Assembly: GCA_023433345.1 (NCBI GenBank)
Contig: JAEZDA010000017.1
Coordinates: forward strand, 62,001 to 126,000
DNA: 64,000 bases
From: Bacteroidota bacterium
GTDB taxonomy: Bacteria; Bacteroidota; Bacteroidia; Chitinophagales; Chitinophagaceae
Direction: 5' to 3'
Part shown: positions 42,084 through 50,699 of the stretch, one piece after another
How positions within the stretch are numbered: the first letter of the stretch is position 1
Layout of the letters: every line of letters starts with the position of its first letter
Translations under genes and position numbers: made by a program
Notes under the pieces: model-generated
What the model was told of the DNA's origin: nothing
Databases searched by the model: none
The model's input: the letters and a program-made list of their open reading frames with translations, nothing else

Positions 42084-44588
42084 ATGAGGGCAAACCCCGC
42101 TTTATTGAATTTGCTTTTTTGGGAGAATTCCCCTGCGCCCAAACCGCTGGCCTCCGCACTCTACGGAGCTTTCAACCTTGAAAAAGCCAGTCCTCACAAA
42201 ACTTCATCGAGCAATAATTTTGATGTACTTCTTGTGTACGGTCCCTGCCCGGATCTGCCTGACGAAGTCACCGACAATCTGCCTGTGATAGTGATTCAGC
42301 ATAAGAATGAAGAAAACTTCGGATCCATTCCAGGTGTAACCTACCTCGAGATCGATGGCATCAGCCCCCCCGCACTGATCGAATTCATTAAACTCAAACA
42401 CGAATGTTGGAGTAACTCGGTGCAATTGAAGAAAACTTCGGAAAGACTCACAAGCGCCGGCCGCGTAACCAATGATATCCTTTGGGATTGGGATCTGGAA
42501 TCGGGCTTATTGTTTTACAATTCTGCAGGGTGGATGAAAATTATTGGCAACGACATTCATCGGGGAAAGATCTCCTTTGAACAGTGGCTCGAGTTTGTTC
42601 ACGAAGATGATAAACAATTTGTTCGGGAACAATTCGGAAGCATCATTGCAGATCATGCTGCGCTGACTTTCGAGGTCGATTACAGAATGGTATCCAAAAG
42701 CGGATTTATCTATGTTACGGAGCGGGGTTATGTAGAGCGTGATGAAAATGGTATAGCTCACCGGCTCGTCGGTTCAACACAGGATGTTACGGGCAAAAGG
42801 ATAGCCGAGGAAGAACTGAAAAAGCTCTCAACAGTTGTTCGGGAAACTGCTTACAGCGTTCTTATTACTGATACTAATTGCAGGATAACCTGGGTAAACA
42901 AATCTTTTACTCACCTTACAGGTTATTCATTGCAGGAAGTGAAAGGAAAGATTGCATACGACTTTCTATTTTATTCAGGAAATGGTTTTGATGATTGCGA
43001 TGATTTCGCAACAAGAATGTTGAAGGCTGAACCATTCGAGCAAGACCTTCTCATACAGCCAAAAAATGGCGAAAGGGTTTGGGTGAGAATAAACTGCCAG
43101 CCTCAATACGACATCGACAATAATCCTTCGGGATTTTTTGCCGTTATCGCAGATGTAACTGCACAAAAAAGGGCTGAAGAAAAGCTGATGCAGAACGAAA
43201 AGAAGTTCAGGGTGCTTGTAGGAAACATCCAGGATGGCCTCGCCCTGATTGATGCAGAGGGAGAAGTGATTGAATTTTTTAGCGGCCAGAGAATTCTCGG
43301 ATATGACCTGGAAGATTACAGCTCCGGCGCAGTGAAAAAGAACATTCATCATGATCATCAGAACGCAGTTGACCAGGCTTTACAAAAGGTTATCGAAGAC
43401 CCGAATAAGCCTTCGCGGGTTGAATTTCGGGTAAAACGGAAAACAGGAGAATATACCTGGATCGAAACGATCTTTTATAACCTGCTGAATGAAGATCCCT
43501 TGTACGCGATACTTGCCAACTTCAGGGAGATCCGCGAAAGCAAGCACGCGGAGCATTTGTTGAGGCAATCTGAAAAGAAATACCGGAACCTCTTTAATAA
43601 CAATCCGCTCGCAATGTTCGTGTGGGATCCTAAAACCCTTGCCATACTTGAAGCTAATGAGGCTACGAGCATTCAGTATGGATATGGCCTTGAAGAATTG
43701 AAAAAGATGTCGATCCCGCAGTTGATTCATTCAGACATGGAGGAAAGAATGAAAGCGGTTGCAAGAAGCAGCATAGGCAACAGTAATTTTCGCACGAGTT
43801 ATTTAACAAGGCACGTAGATAAGGAAGGCCGTGTTATGCACATGGAAGTTTCATTTCATTCGATAGATTATTTCGGCAGCCGTGCAACCATGGCTATTGT
43901 GAAAAATATCACAGAGCAGGTTGAGCTGGAGAAACGATTGTCCCGCGAGCGTGAACTAAAGCAACAGGAGATCACGCAGGCTGTTGTTACCGCACAGGAG
44001 CATGAAAGATTACACATCGGGCGGGAACTTCATGATAATATTAACCAGATACTTGCAACAGTCAGACTATACATTGAATACGCGCTCTCCAACTCCGCAA
44101 TGCATGACCAACTGCTGAAAAGTGCAAAGGAGCTTGTACTGAGCGCGGTGAACGAGATCCGTAATCTTAGCAAGTCCCTGCTTCCGCCTACAGTTGGTGA
44201 AAAGGGACTGGCAGCTTCCCTGGATGATCTTTTTAACAGCATTAGAAAGATCAACAAATATTCCTTCAATACAAAATGGGATATGGATGAAGATATTCTC
44301 CCTGAAAACCTGAAGCTTACTGTGTTCCGTATCATGCAGGAGCAGTTGACCAATATTTTCAAACATGCGCGCGCAAGTAAAATAAATGCGAGCATTACCA
44401 TGACTAATGGACAACTGGTTGTGAAAATGAGTGATGATGGCCGGGGCTTCGACCCTGCAGTGAATGGCAAAGGCGTGGGTTTGAAAAATATCAGGTCGCG
44501 CGCCGAATTGCACAACGGCGAAATGAGGTTGAAAACCGTGGAAGGGCAGGGAACTGAGCTTACTGTCTCCTTCAAATTGCTGCAGTGA
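42084..44588 (+). CDS. Soluble PAS-sensor histidine kinase (HisKA_3 type)
   Basis: 834 aa, no membrane segment. Residues ~1-118 have a receiver-like beta/alpha pattern (FDVLLVYGP, LPVIVIQHK, VTYLEIDG) without the phospho-acceptor Asp, so probably a pseudo-receiver. Four PAS/PAC units follow at ~127-245, 246-370, 370-495 and 500-620 (ILWDWDLESG; SVLITDTNCRI; LALIDAEGEV; MFVWDPKTL). The dimerisation and phospho-acceptor helix has His650 in GRELHDN, typical of NarX/LiaS-type kinases, and the HATPase (~715-834) has DDGRGFDP and GVGLKNIRSRAE. It probably phosphorylates the divergent NarL regulator. A hairpin AGGGAA / TTCCCT (42035-42053) is in its leader. Confidence 0.9.
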   Translation: MRANPALLNLLFWENSPAPKPLASALYGAFNLEKASPHKTSSSNNFDVLLVYGPCPDLPDEVTDNLPVIVIQHKNEENFGSIPGVTYLEIDGISPPALIEFIKLKHECWSNSVQLKKTSERLTSAGRVTNDILWDWDLESGLLFYNSAGWMKIIGNDIHRGKISFEQWLEFVHEDDKQFVREQFGSIIADHAALTFEVDYRMVSKSGFIYVTERGYVERDENGIAHRLVGSTQDVTGKRIAEEELKKLSTVVRETAYSVLITDTNCRITWVNKSFTHLTGYSLQEVKGKIAYDFLFYSGNGFDDCDDFATRMLKAEPFEQDLLIQPKNGERVWVRINCQPQYDIDNNPSGFFAVIADVTAQKRAEEKLMQNEKKFRVLVGNIQDGLALIDAEGEVIEFFSGQRILGYDLEDYSSGAVKKNIHHDHQNAVDQALQKVIEDPNKPSRVEFRVKRKTGEYTWIETIFYNLLNEDPLYAILANFREIRESKHAEHLLRQSEKKYRNLFNNNPLAMFVWDPKTLAILEANEATSIQYGYGLEELKKMSIPQLIHSDMEERMKAVARSSIGNSNFRTSYLTRHVDKEGRVMHMEVSFHSIDYFGSRATMAIVKNITEQVELEKRLSRERELKQQEITQAVVTAQEHERLHIGRELHDNINQILATVRLYIEYALSNSAMHDQLLKSAKELVLSAVNEIRNLSKSLLPPTVGEKGLAASLDDLFNSIRKINKYSFNTKWDMDEDILPENLKLTVFRIMQEQLTNIFKHARASKINASITMTNGQLVVKMSDDGRGFDPAVNGKGVGLKNIRSRAELHNGEMRLKTVEGQGTELTVSFKLLQ

Positions 44589-44627
44589 TTGTTCACAAGC
44601 CTCTTTGGCGTAAATTAACGCTCCCAA

Positions 44628-47600
44628 ATGCTATATACCAGCGACAAAAGACGGATGAAACTTGCCTACCTGGCATCGGTGGTTTGTATCGCATTCTTTC
44701 TCTATCTCACACTTTCTAATATCAACCAGGCAGAGCGGGAAACAAAGAAAGTGAATGTAGCTCTCGAAAATCTCTACAGGCTCGCCAATATTCTCACAGA
44801 TGTGCATGCCGTGGAGACCGGCCAGCGCGGATATGTGATTACGGGAGATGAAACTTACCTGTTCACCTACAACCGCGGCCTCGATTCAATAGTAAAAAAT
44901 ATTGACCTGATCATTCCGGACAGTGCAGATTCAAGGCTCACCGGGCGGGACAAAGAGATGTTGCTGGATCTTATCCGGCAGAAAGTATTGCATGCAAGAA
45001 AGGTGGTGGATATACGAACCCGCTTTGGAAGGGATTCAGCAACAACAATGCTGAAAACGACAAGTGGAGAGATTCTCATGAACCGCATCAGGGTTCGCAT
45101 TAACAGCCTCGAAACTTCATTACGAAATGAAATTTCCCGTTCCAATACAAAGAGGGAGTCAACAATCAAAAGGATCGCAGCAGAATTCATGATCCTTGGC
45201 ATCATCATCTATCTCATTCTTTTCTTTAACTACCGTGTTATTTCAAAAGAACTCAAGATCCGGAGGAAGAACGAAGAAATATTGAAGTTCAACGGAACGC
45301 TTATCAGCAGCATAATAGATCCTATCATCACAACCGATCTCTCTCACCGTATAACAAACTGGAACAAACATGCCGAAGAATTGTATGGCTGGAAGGAACA
45401 CGAGGTGATCGGAAAAAATCTTGAAGACCTCCTGCAGGTGGAATATGTTGATGTAGACATGGATAAAGCCCGTCAACAATTTGCCGGGCAGGGATACTGG
45501 AAAGGCGAAACGATCCACACGTCAAGAGATGGAAGCGTTCTCCATATTCTCTCATCAATTTCTGCGGTGAACAACGACGAGGGCCGGCCGGTATCAGTTG
45601 TGGGGGTTTTTACAGACGTAACTGCAAAGAAAGAAACAGAACAAAGGCTAAAATTGTTAACCGATAATTTGGAAATAGAGGTTGAAAGAAAGGTGCTTGA
45701 ACTGAACTCTGTTTTTGAAAGGATCACTGATGCGTTTATTGCGTTGGATTCTAACTGGAATTATACCTATGTGAATGTGAAGGCTGCGGAGATGCACGGT
45801 AAATCAGTTGATGAGCTGGTGGGGAAAAATATCTGGGAGTTATATCCTGAACAGGTAGGCAGTGAATTTTACAATGCACTTCAAACTGCTGTGGCCACCG
45901 GCATCTCCAGCAAAAGGCAACTCTATCACGCTGCATCAGGTAAGTGGTTTGAAGACCTGATCTATCCAGGCCCGAATGGAGTTTCCGTTTATTATCACGA
46001 CATTACTGAAAAGAAAATTGCCGAACTAAAACTCCGTGAGGCGCACGATAAACTGCATTCTCACATTAACAATACACCGATAGCTGTATTGGAGTTTGAT
46101 AAGGATCTTCAAATTGTTCAATGGTCGCCCAAAGCTTCGGAGATCTTCGGCTGGTCGGCTGAAGAGGCTTCGCATCCCGGCTTCACGATCTTCGATATGG
46201 TGTACGCAGGAGATCTTGCCAGGATAACCGAAACCACACAAAATCTTTTGAAGACAGGGAAATCTGAAACCCTTGATTTTAGAAATGTCACCAGCAACGA
46301 CAACGTTATCTATTGCGAATGGTATTTTTCTGTTTTGAAAAACCGTGCCGGGGAGATCGGTATCATGGCGCTGGTTCATGATATCACCGAGCGGCGCAAA
46401 ACGGAACTTGCCCTGCAGGAAACGGAATCTAAATTCCGAAGCCTCGTGGAGGAATCACTTGTTGGAGTTTACATTATTCAAAAAGGAAAATTCACCTATG
46501 TTAATCCCCGCTTCGCTGAAATAGTGGGCTATTCGGTTGAAGATATCATTGAAAAGGTTTCCGTGCTCGATCTTGTTTGTGATCATGACAAAGAAAAAGT
46601 GGAGAGCAATATAAAAACCAGGATGTTCGGTATTCGAAAAAGCATGCATTATATGTTCGATGCCCAGCATAAGTCTGGCAGAACATTGAACGTTGAAGTT
46701 TATGGCACTTTTCTCTTGTACAAGGGAGAGGGAGCGGTCATCGGTACTTTGATAGACGTTACAGAAAGAAATAAATACCTGAGGATGCTGGAAGCTTCAG
46801 AGTTTGAAATGAAGGTTTTAAACGAACGCTTCCAATTGGTAGGTAAGGCAACGCAGGACGCGATCTGGGACTGGGATATACAAAGCAACCGAATCCTCGG
46901 CAACGATTCTTTCATGGAAATGTTCGGGTTTGAAAAAGATTTGAGGATCAGGTTCGAAGATTTTTTAAAGAATGTACACCCTGATGATGCTGCCAACATC
47001 AAAAGAAATCTTGACAATGCACTGAAAGAAAGGAGCAGTTTTATTAAAGAAGAATTCAGATTCAAGTCGGCTGATAACACATATCGCATATTTAACGACC
47101 GGGCTTACATTTTATACAATGAAGAAGGTGAGGCTTACCGGATGCTTGGAGCAATGCAGGATGTAACGATACAGAGATCGGCACAAAAGCAACTGCTAAT
47201 TGAAAAGCAACTCTCAGATTCCATAATCAACAGTTTACCCGGGGTGTTCTACGTATTCAGTAAGGAAGGAAGAATGGTGAGGTGGAACCGGAATCTCGAA
47301 GAACTTTCAGGTGTGCCGGCCGAAGAGATCGACACGCTTAACCCAATCGAATTCTTTCCGGAAAGTGAAAGAGATTTTGTAGAGTCGCGTATCCGAGAAG
47401 TGTTCATTCAGGGAGAAACTACCCTGGAAGCACGCCTCAAGCCACGCGGCGGTGAGGAATTACATTTCTACTTCACTGGTATGCTTATCAATTATGAAGG
47501 CGAACCGTGCGTGATGGGCGTTGGAATAGACATTACTGAAAAGGTAAAAGGCCAGGAACAACTGCAGGAAAGCGAGGAAAAATTCAGGTCGTTAATTGAG

Positions 47601-48959
47601 CAGGCCTCAGACGGTATTTTCATAAGCGACAGCAATGGGATGTTCACGATGGTGAATACAAGCGCATCGCTGATGAGCGGGTATTCCCGGGAAGAACTTT
47701 TAAGAATGAAAATATCAGATATTCTTTTCCGGGAAGATCAATCACCTATACGCATAGACGAAGAAGAACTCAGAACCGGTAATGCGATCATTGAAACCCT
47801 CATGAAACATAAGGACGGCCATTTTGTTTATGTGGAGAGCAGCGGCAAGTTTCTTTCCGGGAACAGGTTTCAATCCATAATCAGGGATATAACCGGAAGA
47901 AAAAAAGCAGAAGAAGAGATCAGGATCTCGGAATATAAGTACCGGCTTTTGTTTGAACAGAACCCTATGCCAATGTGGATGATCTCACTACCGGAAAAAA
48001 ACTTCCTCGCTGTTAACGATGCTGCGATCACCTTTTATGGATATACAAGAGATGAGTTTCAGCGAATGAATATCCGCGATATCAGGCCCGGTGTTGCGAA
48101 TAACAGCACCAGCGTTTTATCTACCTACAAGTCAGGAATAAGCAATTCGGGAATATGGGAGCATCGCAAAAAAAATGGTGAAGTGGTAAAGGTGAATGTT
48201 CTTGCACATGACATTATATACCAGGGAAGGCACGCCAAGCTTGAACTTGCAAATGATATGACCGAAAAGATAATCGCCGAGGAAAAACTCAAATATTCTC
48301 ATGCCCAGCTAAGGCAGCTTGCCACGCACCTTCAAAGCATCCGTGAATCTGAGCGAACCCACATGGCCCGGGAAATTCATGATGAGCTCGGGCAGCAGCT
48401 CACCGGTTTAAAAATGGATATTTCCTGGATAAATAAAAAAATTCCGGAAGATGAACCGGTGCTCAAGCAAAAGATAAATGAAACACTTGAACTGGTGGAT
48501 GACACCGTGAAAACCGTTCGCCGGATCGCTACGCAATTGCGCCCGAGCATTCTGGATGACCTCGGGCTCAGTGCGGCAATGGAATGGCAAAGCGAAGAGT
48601 TTCAAAAACGTTCGGGTATTGAAACACATTTTACGAGCAACGCTACAAGAATAGATGTTCCGGATGAGATCGCAACTGGTATCTTCAGAATTTTCCAGGA
48701 AAGTTTAACCAACGTTATGCGGCATTCGAAGGCCACCAAGGTGGGCGCCAACCTGAGTTATAGTGATGGTTCATTAATTTTGCAAATTGTTGACAATGGA
48801 GTCGGCTACAATGAAAATGAGATTTCAAGAAAAAACACGCTGGGCCTGTTGGGAATGAAGGAAAGAACTTTAATGATGGAAGGAACGTTTGAAATAAGCA
48901 GCCGGCCCGGGAAAGGAACTTCGGTGATCATTGTTGTTCCGCTAAATATAAAAGAATGA
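44628..48959 (+). CDS. Membrane histidine kinase with CHASE3 and eight PAS domains
   Basis: 1443 aa. TM1 is ~12-30; the CHASE3-like periplasmic four-helix domain (~31-185) has VETGQRGYVITGDETYL, the family's hallmark; TM2 is ~188-205. Eight PAS/PAC units run to ~1215, each ending in a D-[VIM]-T-x-[KR] PAC motif (DVTAKKE, DITEKKI, DITERRK, DVTERNK, DVTIQRS, DITEKVK, DITGRKK, DMTEKII). The HisKA_3 helix carries His1251 in REIHDELGQQ. The HATPase has DNGVGYNE and GLLGMKER. The NarL regulator begins 4 bp after its stop, making a canonical pair. The gene follows the 834-aa kinase by 39 bp. Confidence 0.92.
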   Translation: MLYTSDKRRMKLAYLASVVCIAFFLYLTLSNINQAERETKKVNVALENLYRLANILTDVHAVETGQRGYVITGDETYLFTYNRGLDSIVKNIDLIIPDSADSRLTGRDKEMLLDLIRQKVLHARKVVDIRTRFGRDSATTMLKTTSGEILMNRIRVRINSLETSLRNEISRSNTKRESTIKRIAAEFMILGIIIYLILFFNYRVISKELKIRRKNEEILKFNGTLISSIIDPIITTDLSHRITNWNKHAEELYGWKEHEVIGKNLEDLLQVEYVDVDMDKARQQFAGQGYWKGETIHTSRDGSVLHILSSISAVNNDEGRPVSVVGVFTDVTAKKETEQRLKLLTDNLEIEVERKVLELNSVFERITDAFIALDSNWNYTYVNVKAAEMHGKSVDELVGKNIWELYPEQVGSEFYNALQTAVATGISSKRQLYHAASGKWFEDLIYPGPNGVSVYYHDITEKKIAELKLREAHDKLHSHINNTPIAVLEFDKDLQIVQWSPKASEIFGWSAEEASHPGFTIFDMVYAGDLARITETTQNLLKTGKSETLDFRNVTSNDNVIYCEWYFSVLKNRAGEIGIMALVHDITERRKTELALQETESKFRSLVEESLVGVYIIQKGKFTYVNPRFAEIVGYSVEDIIEKVSVLDLVCDHDKEKVESNIKTRMFGIRKSMHYMFDAQHKSGRTLNVEVYGTFLLYKGEGAVIGTLIDVTERNKYLRMLEASEFEMKVLNERFQLVGKATQDAIWDWDIQSNRILGNDSFMEMFGFEKDLRIRFEDFLKNVHPDDAANIKRNLDNALKERSSFIKEEFRFKSADNTYRIFNDRAYILYNEEGEAYRMLGAMQDVTIQRSAQKQLLIEKQLSDSIINSLPGVFYVFSKEGRMVRWNRNLEELSGVPAEEIDTLNPIEFFPESERDFVESRIREVFIQGETTLEARLKPRGGEELHFYFTGMLINYEGEPCVMGVGIDITEKVKGQEQLQESEEKFRSLIEQASDGIFISDSNGMFTMVNTSASLMSGYSREELLRMKISDILFREDQSPIRIDEEELRTGNAIIETLMKHKDGHFVYVESSGKFLSGNRFQSIIRDITGRKKAEEEIRISEYKYRLLFEQNPMPMWMISLPEKNFLAVNDAAITFYGYTRDEFQRMNIRDIRPGVANNSTSVLSTYKSGISNSGIWEHRKKNGEVVKVNVLAHDIIYQGRHAKLELANDMTEKIIAEEKLKYSHAQLRQLATHLQSIRESERTHMAREIHDELGQQLTGLKMDISWINKKIPEDEPVLKQKINETLELVDDTVKTVRRIATQLRPSILDDLGLSAAMEWQSEEFQKRSGIETHFTSNATRIDVPDEIATGIFRIFQESLTNVMRHSKATKVGANLSYSDGSLILQIVDNGVGYNENEISRKNTLGLLGMKERTLMMEGTFEISSRPGKGTSVIIVVPLNIKE

Positions 48960-48963
48960 AATT

Positions 48964-49593
48964 ATGTTAAGGATCCTGATTGCAGATGATCATTCCGTGG
49001 TTAGGAAAGGATTGCGCCAGATTTTGCTGGAAGGTTTTCCTACAGCTTCAATTGAGGAAGTTGGAGATGCAGAGGACATGATCAAAAAGGTTTTAAGCGC
49101 AGAATGGGATGTAGTGATAAGCGATCTTTCTATGCCCGGCAGAAGTGGGCTCGAAGCTCTCCAGCAGATCAAACAAATACAACCCAAACTCCCTGTTCTT
49201 ATTTTAAGCATACATCCGGAAGAACAATATGCGATCAGGGTTTTGAAATCAGGCGCAGCAGGTTATCTCAGCAAAGATCTTGCTCCGGAAGAACTTGTTA
49301 ATGCAGTTCAGAGAGTAATGTTGGGAAAGAAATATATCACTGCCTCGGTTGCAGAAAAGCTTGCTTCGGTGTTTGACCAGGATAATGATAAGGCGCCTCA
49401 CGAATCTCTTTCAGACAGGGAATTCAGTGTTTTAAAAATGCTTGCGAAAGGTAAGTCGGTTTCAGAAATCGCGGAGTTGCTTTTTTTAAGTGTTACCACG
49501 GTGAGTACGTACCGGGCACGAATAATGTCTAAGATGAACATGAAAAGTAATGCAGACCTTACCCTTTATTCAATTGAGCACAAATTGATGTGA
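48964..49593 (+). CDS. NarL/FixJ-type response regulator paired with the 1443-aa kinase
   Basis: 209 aa. The receiver has Asp8/Asp9, Asp54 (ISDLSMPGRSG) and Lys in LSKDLAPEE. The LuxR HTH is ~145-205 (LSDREFSVLKMLAKGKSV; recognition helix SVTTVSTYRARIMSKM). It is 4 bp after the kinase, so stoichiometric coexpression is expected. It has the same length as the regulator at 41243 and a similar layout, suggesting a duplicated kinase-regulator module around 41-50 kb. Confidence 0.92.
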   Translation: MLRILIADDHSVVRKGLRQILLEGFPTASIEEVGDAEDMIKKVLSAEWDVVISDLSMPGRSGLEALQQIKQIQPKLPVLILSIHPEEQYAIRVLKSGAAGYLSKDLAPEELVNAVQRVMLGKKYITASVAEKLASVFDQDNDKAPHESLSDREFSVLKMLAKGKSVSEIAELLFLSVTTVSTYRARIMSKMNMKSNADLTLYSIEHKLM

Positions 49594-49641
49594 TTGACTT
49601 CGGGCATTCGATTTCCTTTGATAACATTCTAACCTTTAAGA

Positions 49642-50193
49642 ATGACCTATAACGAATACAAACGAATATTCGACGAAATATTAAGCAATCCCACTCCCGA
49701 TGCGCCTTACAATGAAGAAGCGTATTTAAGCTACACTAAGCTTAACAAGTCAAGGATGCTGAGGTGGGAAAAGCAAATGCAACCCGACCCATCACTGGTG
49801 AGTTTGATCAAAAGCGAAACCGAATACCGTAAGTGGATAATTATTACAGAACCCTGGTGCGGCGATGCGGCCCACATTGTTCCCTTCCTCGTAACACTTG
49901 CAGCGCAAAATGAAAATATTTACTGCCAAATTCAGCTTCGCGATCAGGAACCGTTCCTGATTGAAAAATATCTTACAAGTGGTACAAGGAGTATCCCTAA
50001 GCTGATTGTGCGTGATAAGAACGATGAGGATATTTTTACCTGGGGTCCCCGACCCGAAGGAGCTCAAAAAGTAATGGAAAGCATGAAAGCGGCGGGCGCT
50101 GATTTCGAAGAGACGAAAATAGCCCTCCAAAACTGGTATAATCAAGATAAGGGTGCGTCCCTGTTCAGGGAATTGTATGGTTTGATCAAATGA
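49642..50193 (+). CDS. Thioredoxin-fold protein with a single active-site Cys (WCGDA)
   Basis: 183 aa. The thioredoxin fold starts after a helical N-terminus, and the active-site position reads PWCGDAAH (residues 71-78), with Cys73 but no second Cys of CxxC. PRPEGAQKVMESM follows the fold's C-terminal helix. This is the PF14595 group of Bacteroidota thioredoxin-like proteins. Single-Cys proteins of this type could act in monothiol exchange or bind a ligand; the function is unknown. No signal peptide, so cytoplasmic. It lies 48 bp after the response regulator. Confidence 0.8.
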   Translation: MTYNEYKRIFDEILSNPTPDAPYNEEAYLSYTKLNKSRMLRWEKQMQPDPSLVSLIKSETEYRKWIIITEPWCGDAAHIVPFLVTLAAQNENIYCQIQLRDQEPFLIEKYLTSGTRSIPKLIVRDKNDEDIFTWGPRPEGAQKVMESMKAAGADFEETKIALQNWYNQDKGASLFRELYGLIK

Positions 50194-50308
50194 ATCTGCT
50201 AGCGCCGGAATAAAGATTGCCTTTCTGTGTAGTATAAATTCTATGCCTTGTAGCGGCATATTACAAAGAATAGAAATCTCACGCTACATAACGGCAACCG
50301 GTATACGA

Positions 50309-50316
50309 TAGCTTTG
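50309..50316 (+). promoter_or_regulatory. Bacteroidetes -7 box for the stand-alone receiver gene
   Basis: TAGCTTTG, an exact TAnnTTTG, lies 8 nt before the ATG at 50325, giving an inferred leader of only a few bases. A 6-bp hairpin (50242-50260) upstream lacks a T tract. Confidence 0.55.
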
Positions 50317-50324
50317 CGCTTCCC

Positions 50325-50696
50325 ATGGAAAAAGGCCTCCGTATACTTCTTGTTGACGACTCCAGGATAATCCTGAACAGGCTGTCCACGCAACTTTTAG
50401 AACTTGAAAATGTGCAGAAAGTTGTTAAAGCAACCACTTTTCAAAAAGCCGTGGAATCACTGAATGAGGAAGAATTTGAAATAGCCTTGCTGGACATTAA
50501 TCTCCCGGGAAAAAGCGGGATTGATCTTTTGGAATATATCACTGTAAATTATCCTGTTATAAAATCTATAATGGTCACCAACCAGGGAAGCGAACACTAT
50601 AGGAACATCTGTGCGCAACTCGGCTCCTTCGGTTTCATTGATAAATCACATGAAATAGAAAATCTCCCGACGCTTATTTTAAAGGCGGCGTGTTGA
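50325..50696 (+). CDS. Stand-alone receiver-domain response regulator
   Basis: 123 aa: only a receiver domain. Asp11/Asp12 and phospho-acceptor Asp57 (LLDINLPGKSG) are intact, with Thr in IMVTNQ and Lys in FIDKSHEIE. With no output domain it may act as a phosphate shuttle or sink, or in protein-protein signalling. It ends 3 bp from the stop of the convergent acyl-CoA synthetase gene. Confidence 0.88.
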   Translation: MEKGLRILLVDDSRIILNRLSTQLLELENVQKVVKATTFQKAVESLNEEEFEIALLDINLPGKSGIDLLEYITVNYPVIKSIMVTNQGSEHYRNICAQLGSFGFIDKSHEIENLPTLILKAAC

Positions 50697-50699
50697 GGC

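Noticed and set aside
50242..50260. 6-bp hairpin TATGCC / GGCATA after the thioredoxin-like gene as a terminator
   Set aside because: No T tract follows on either strand.
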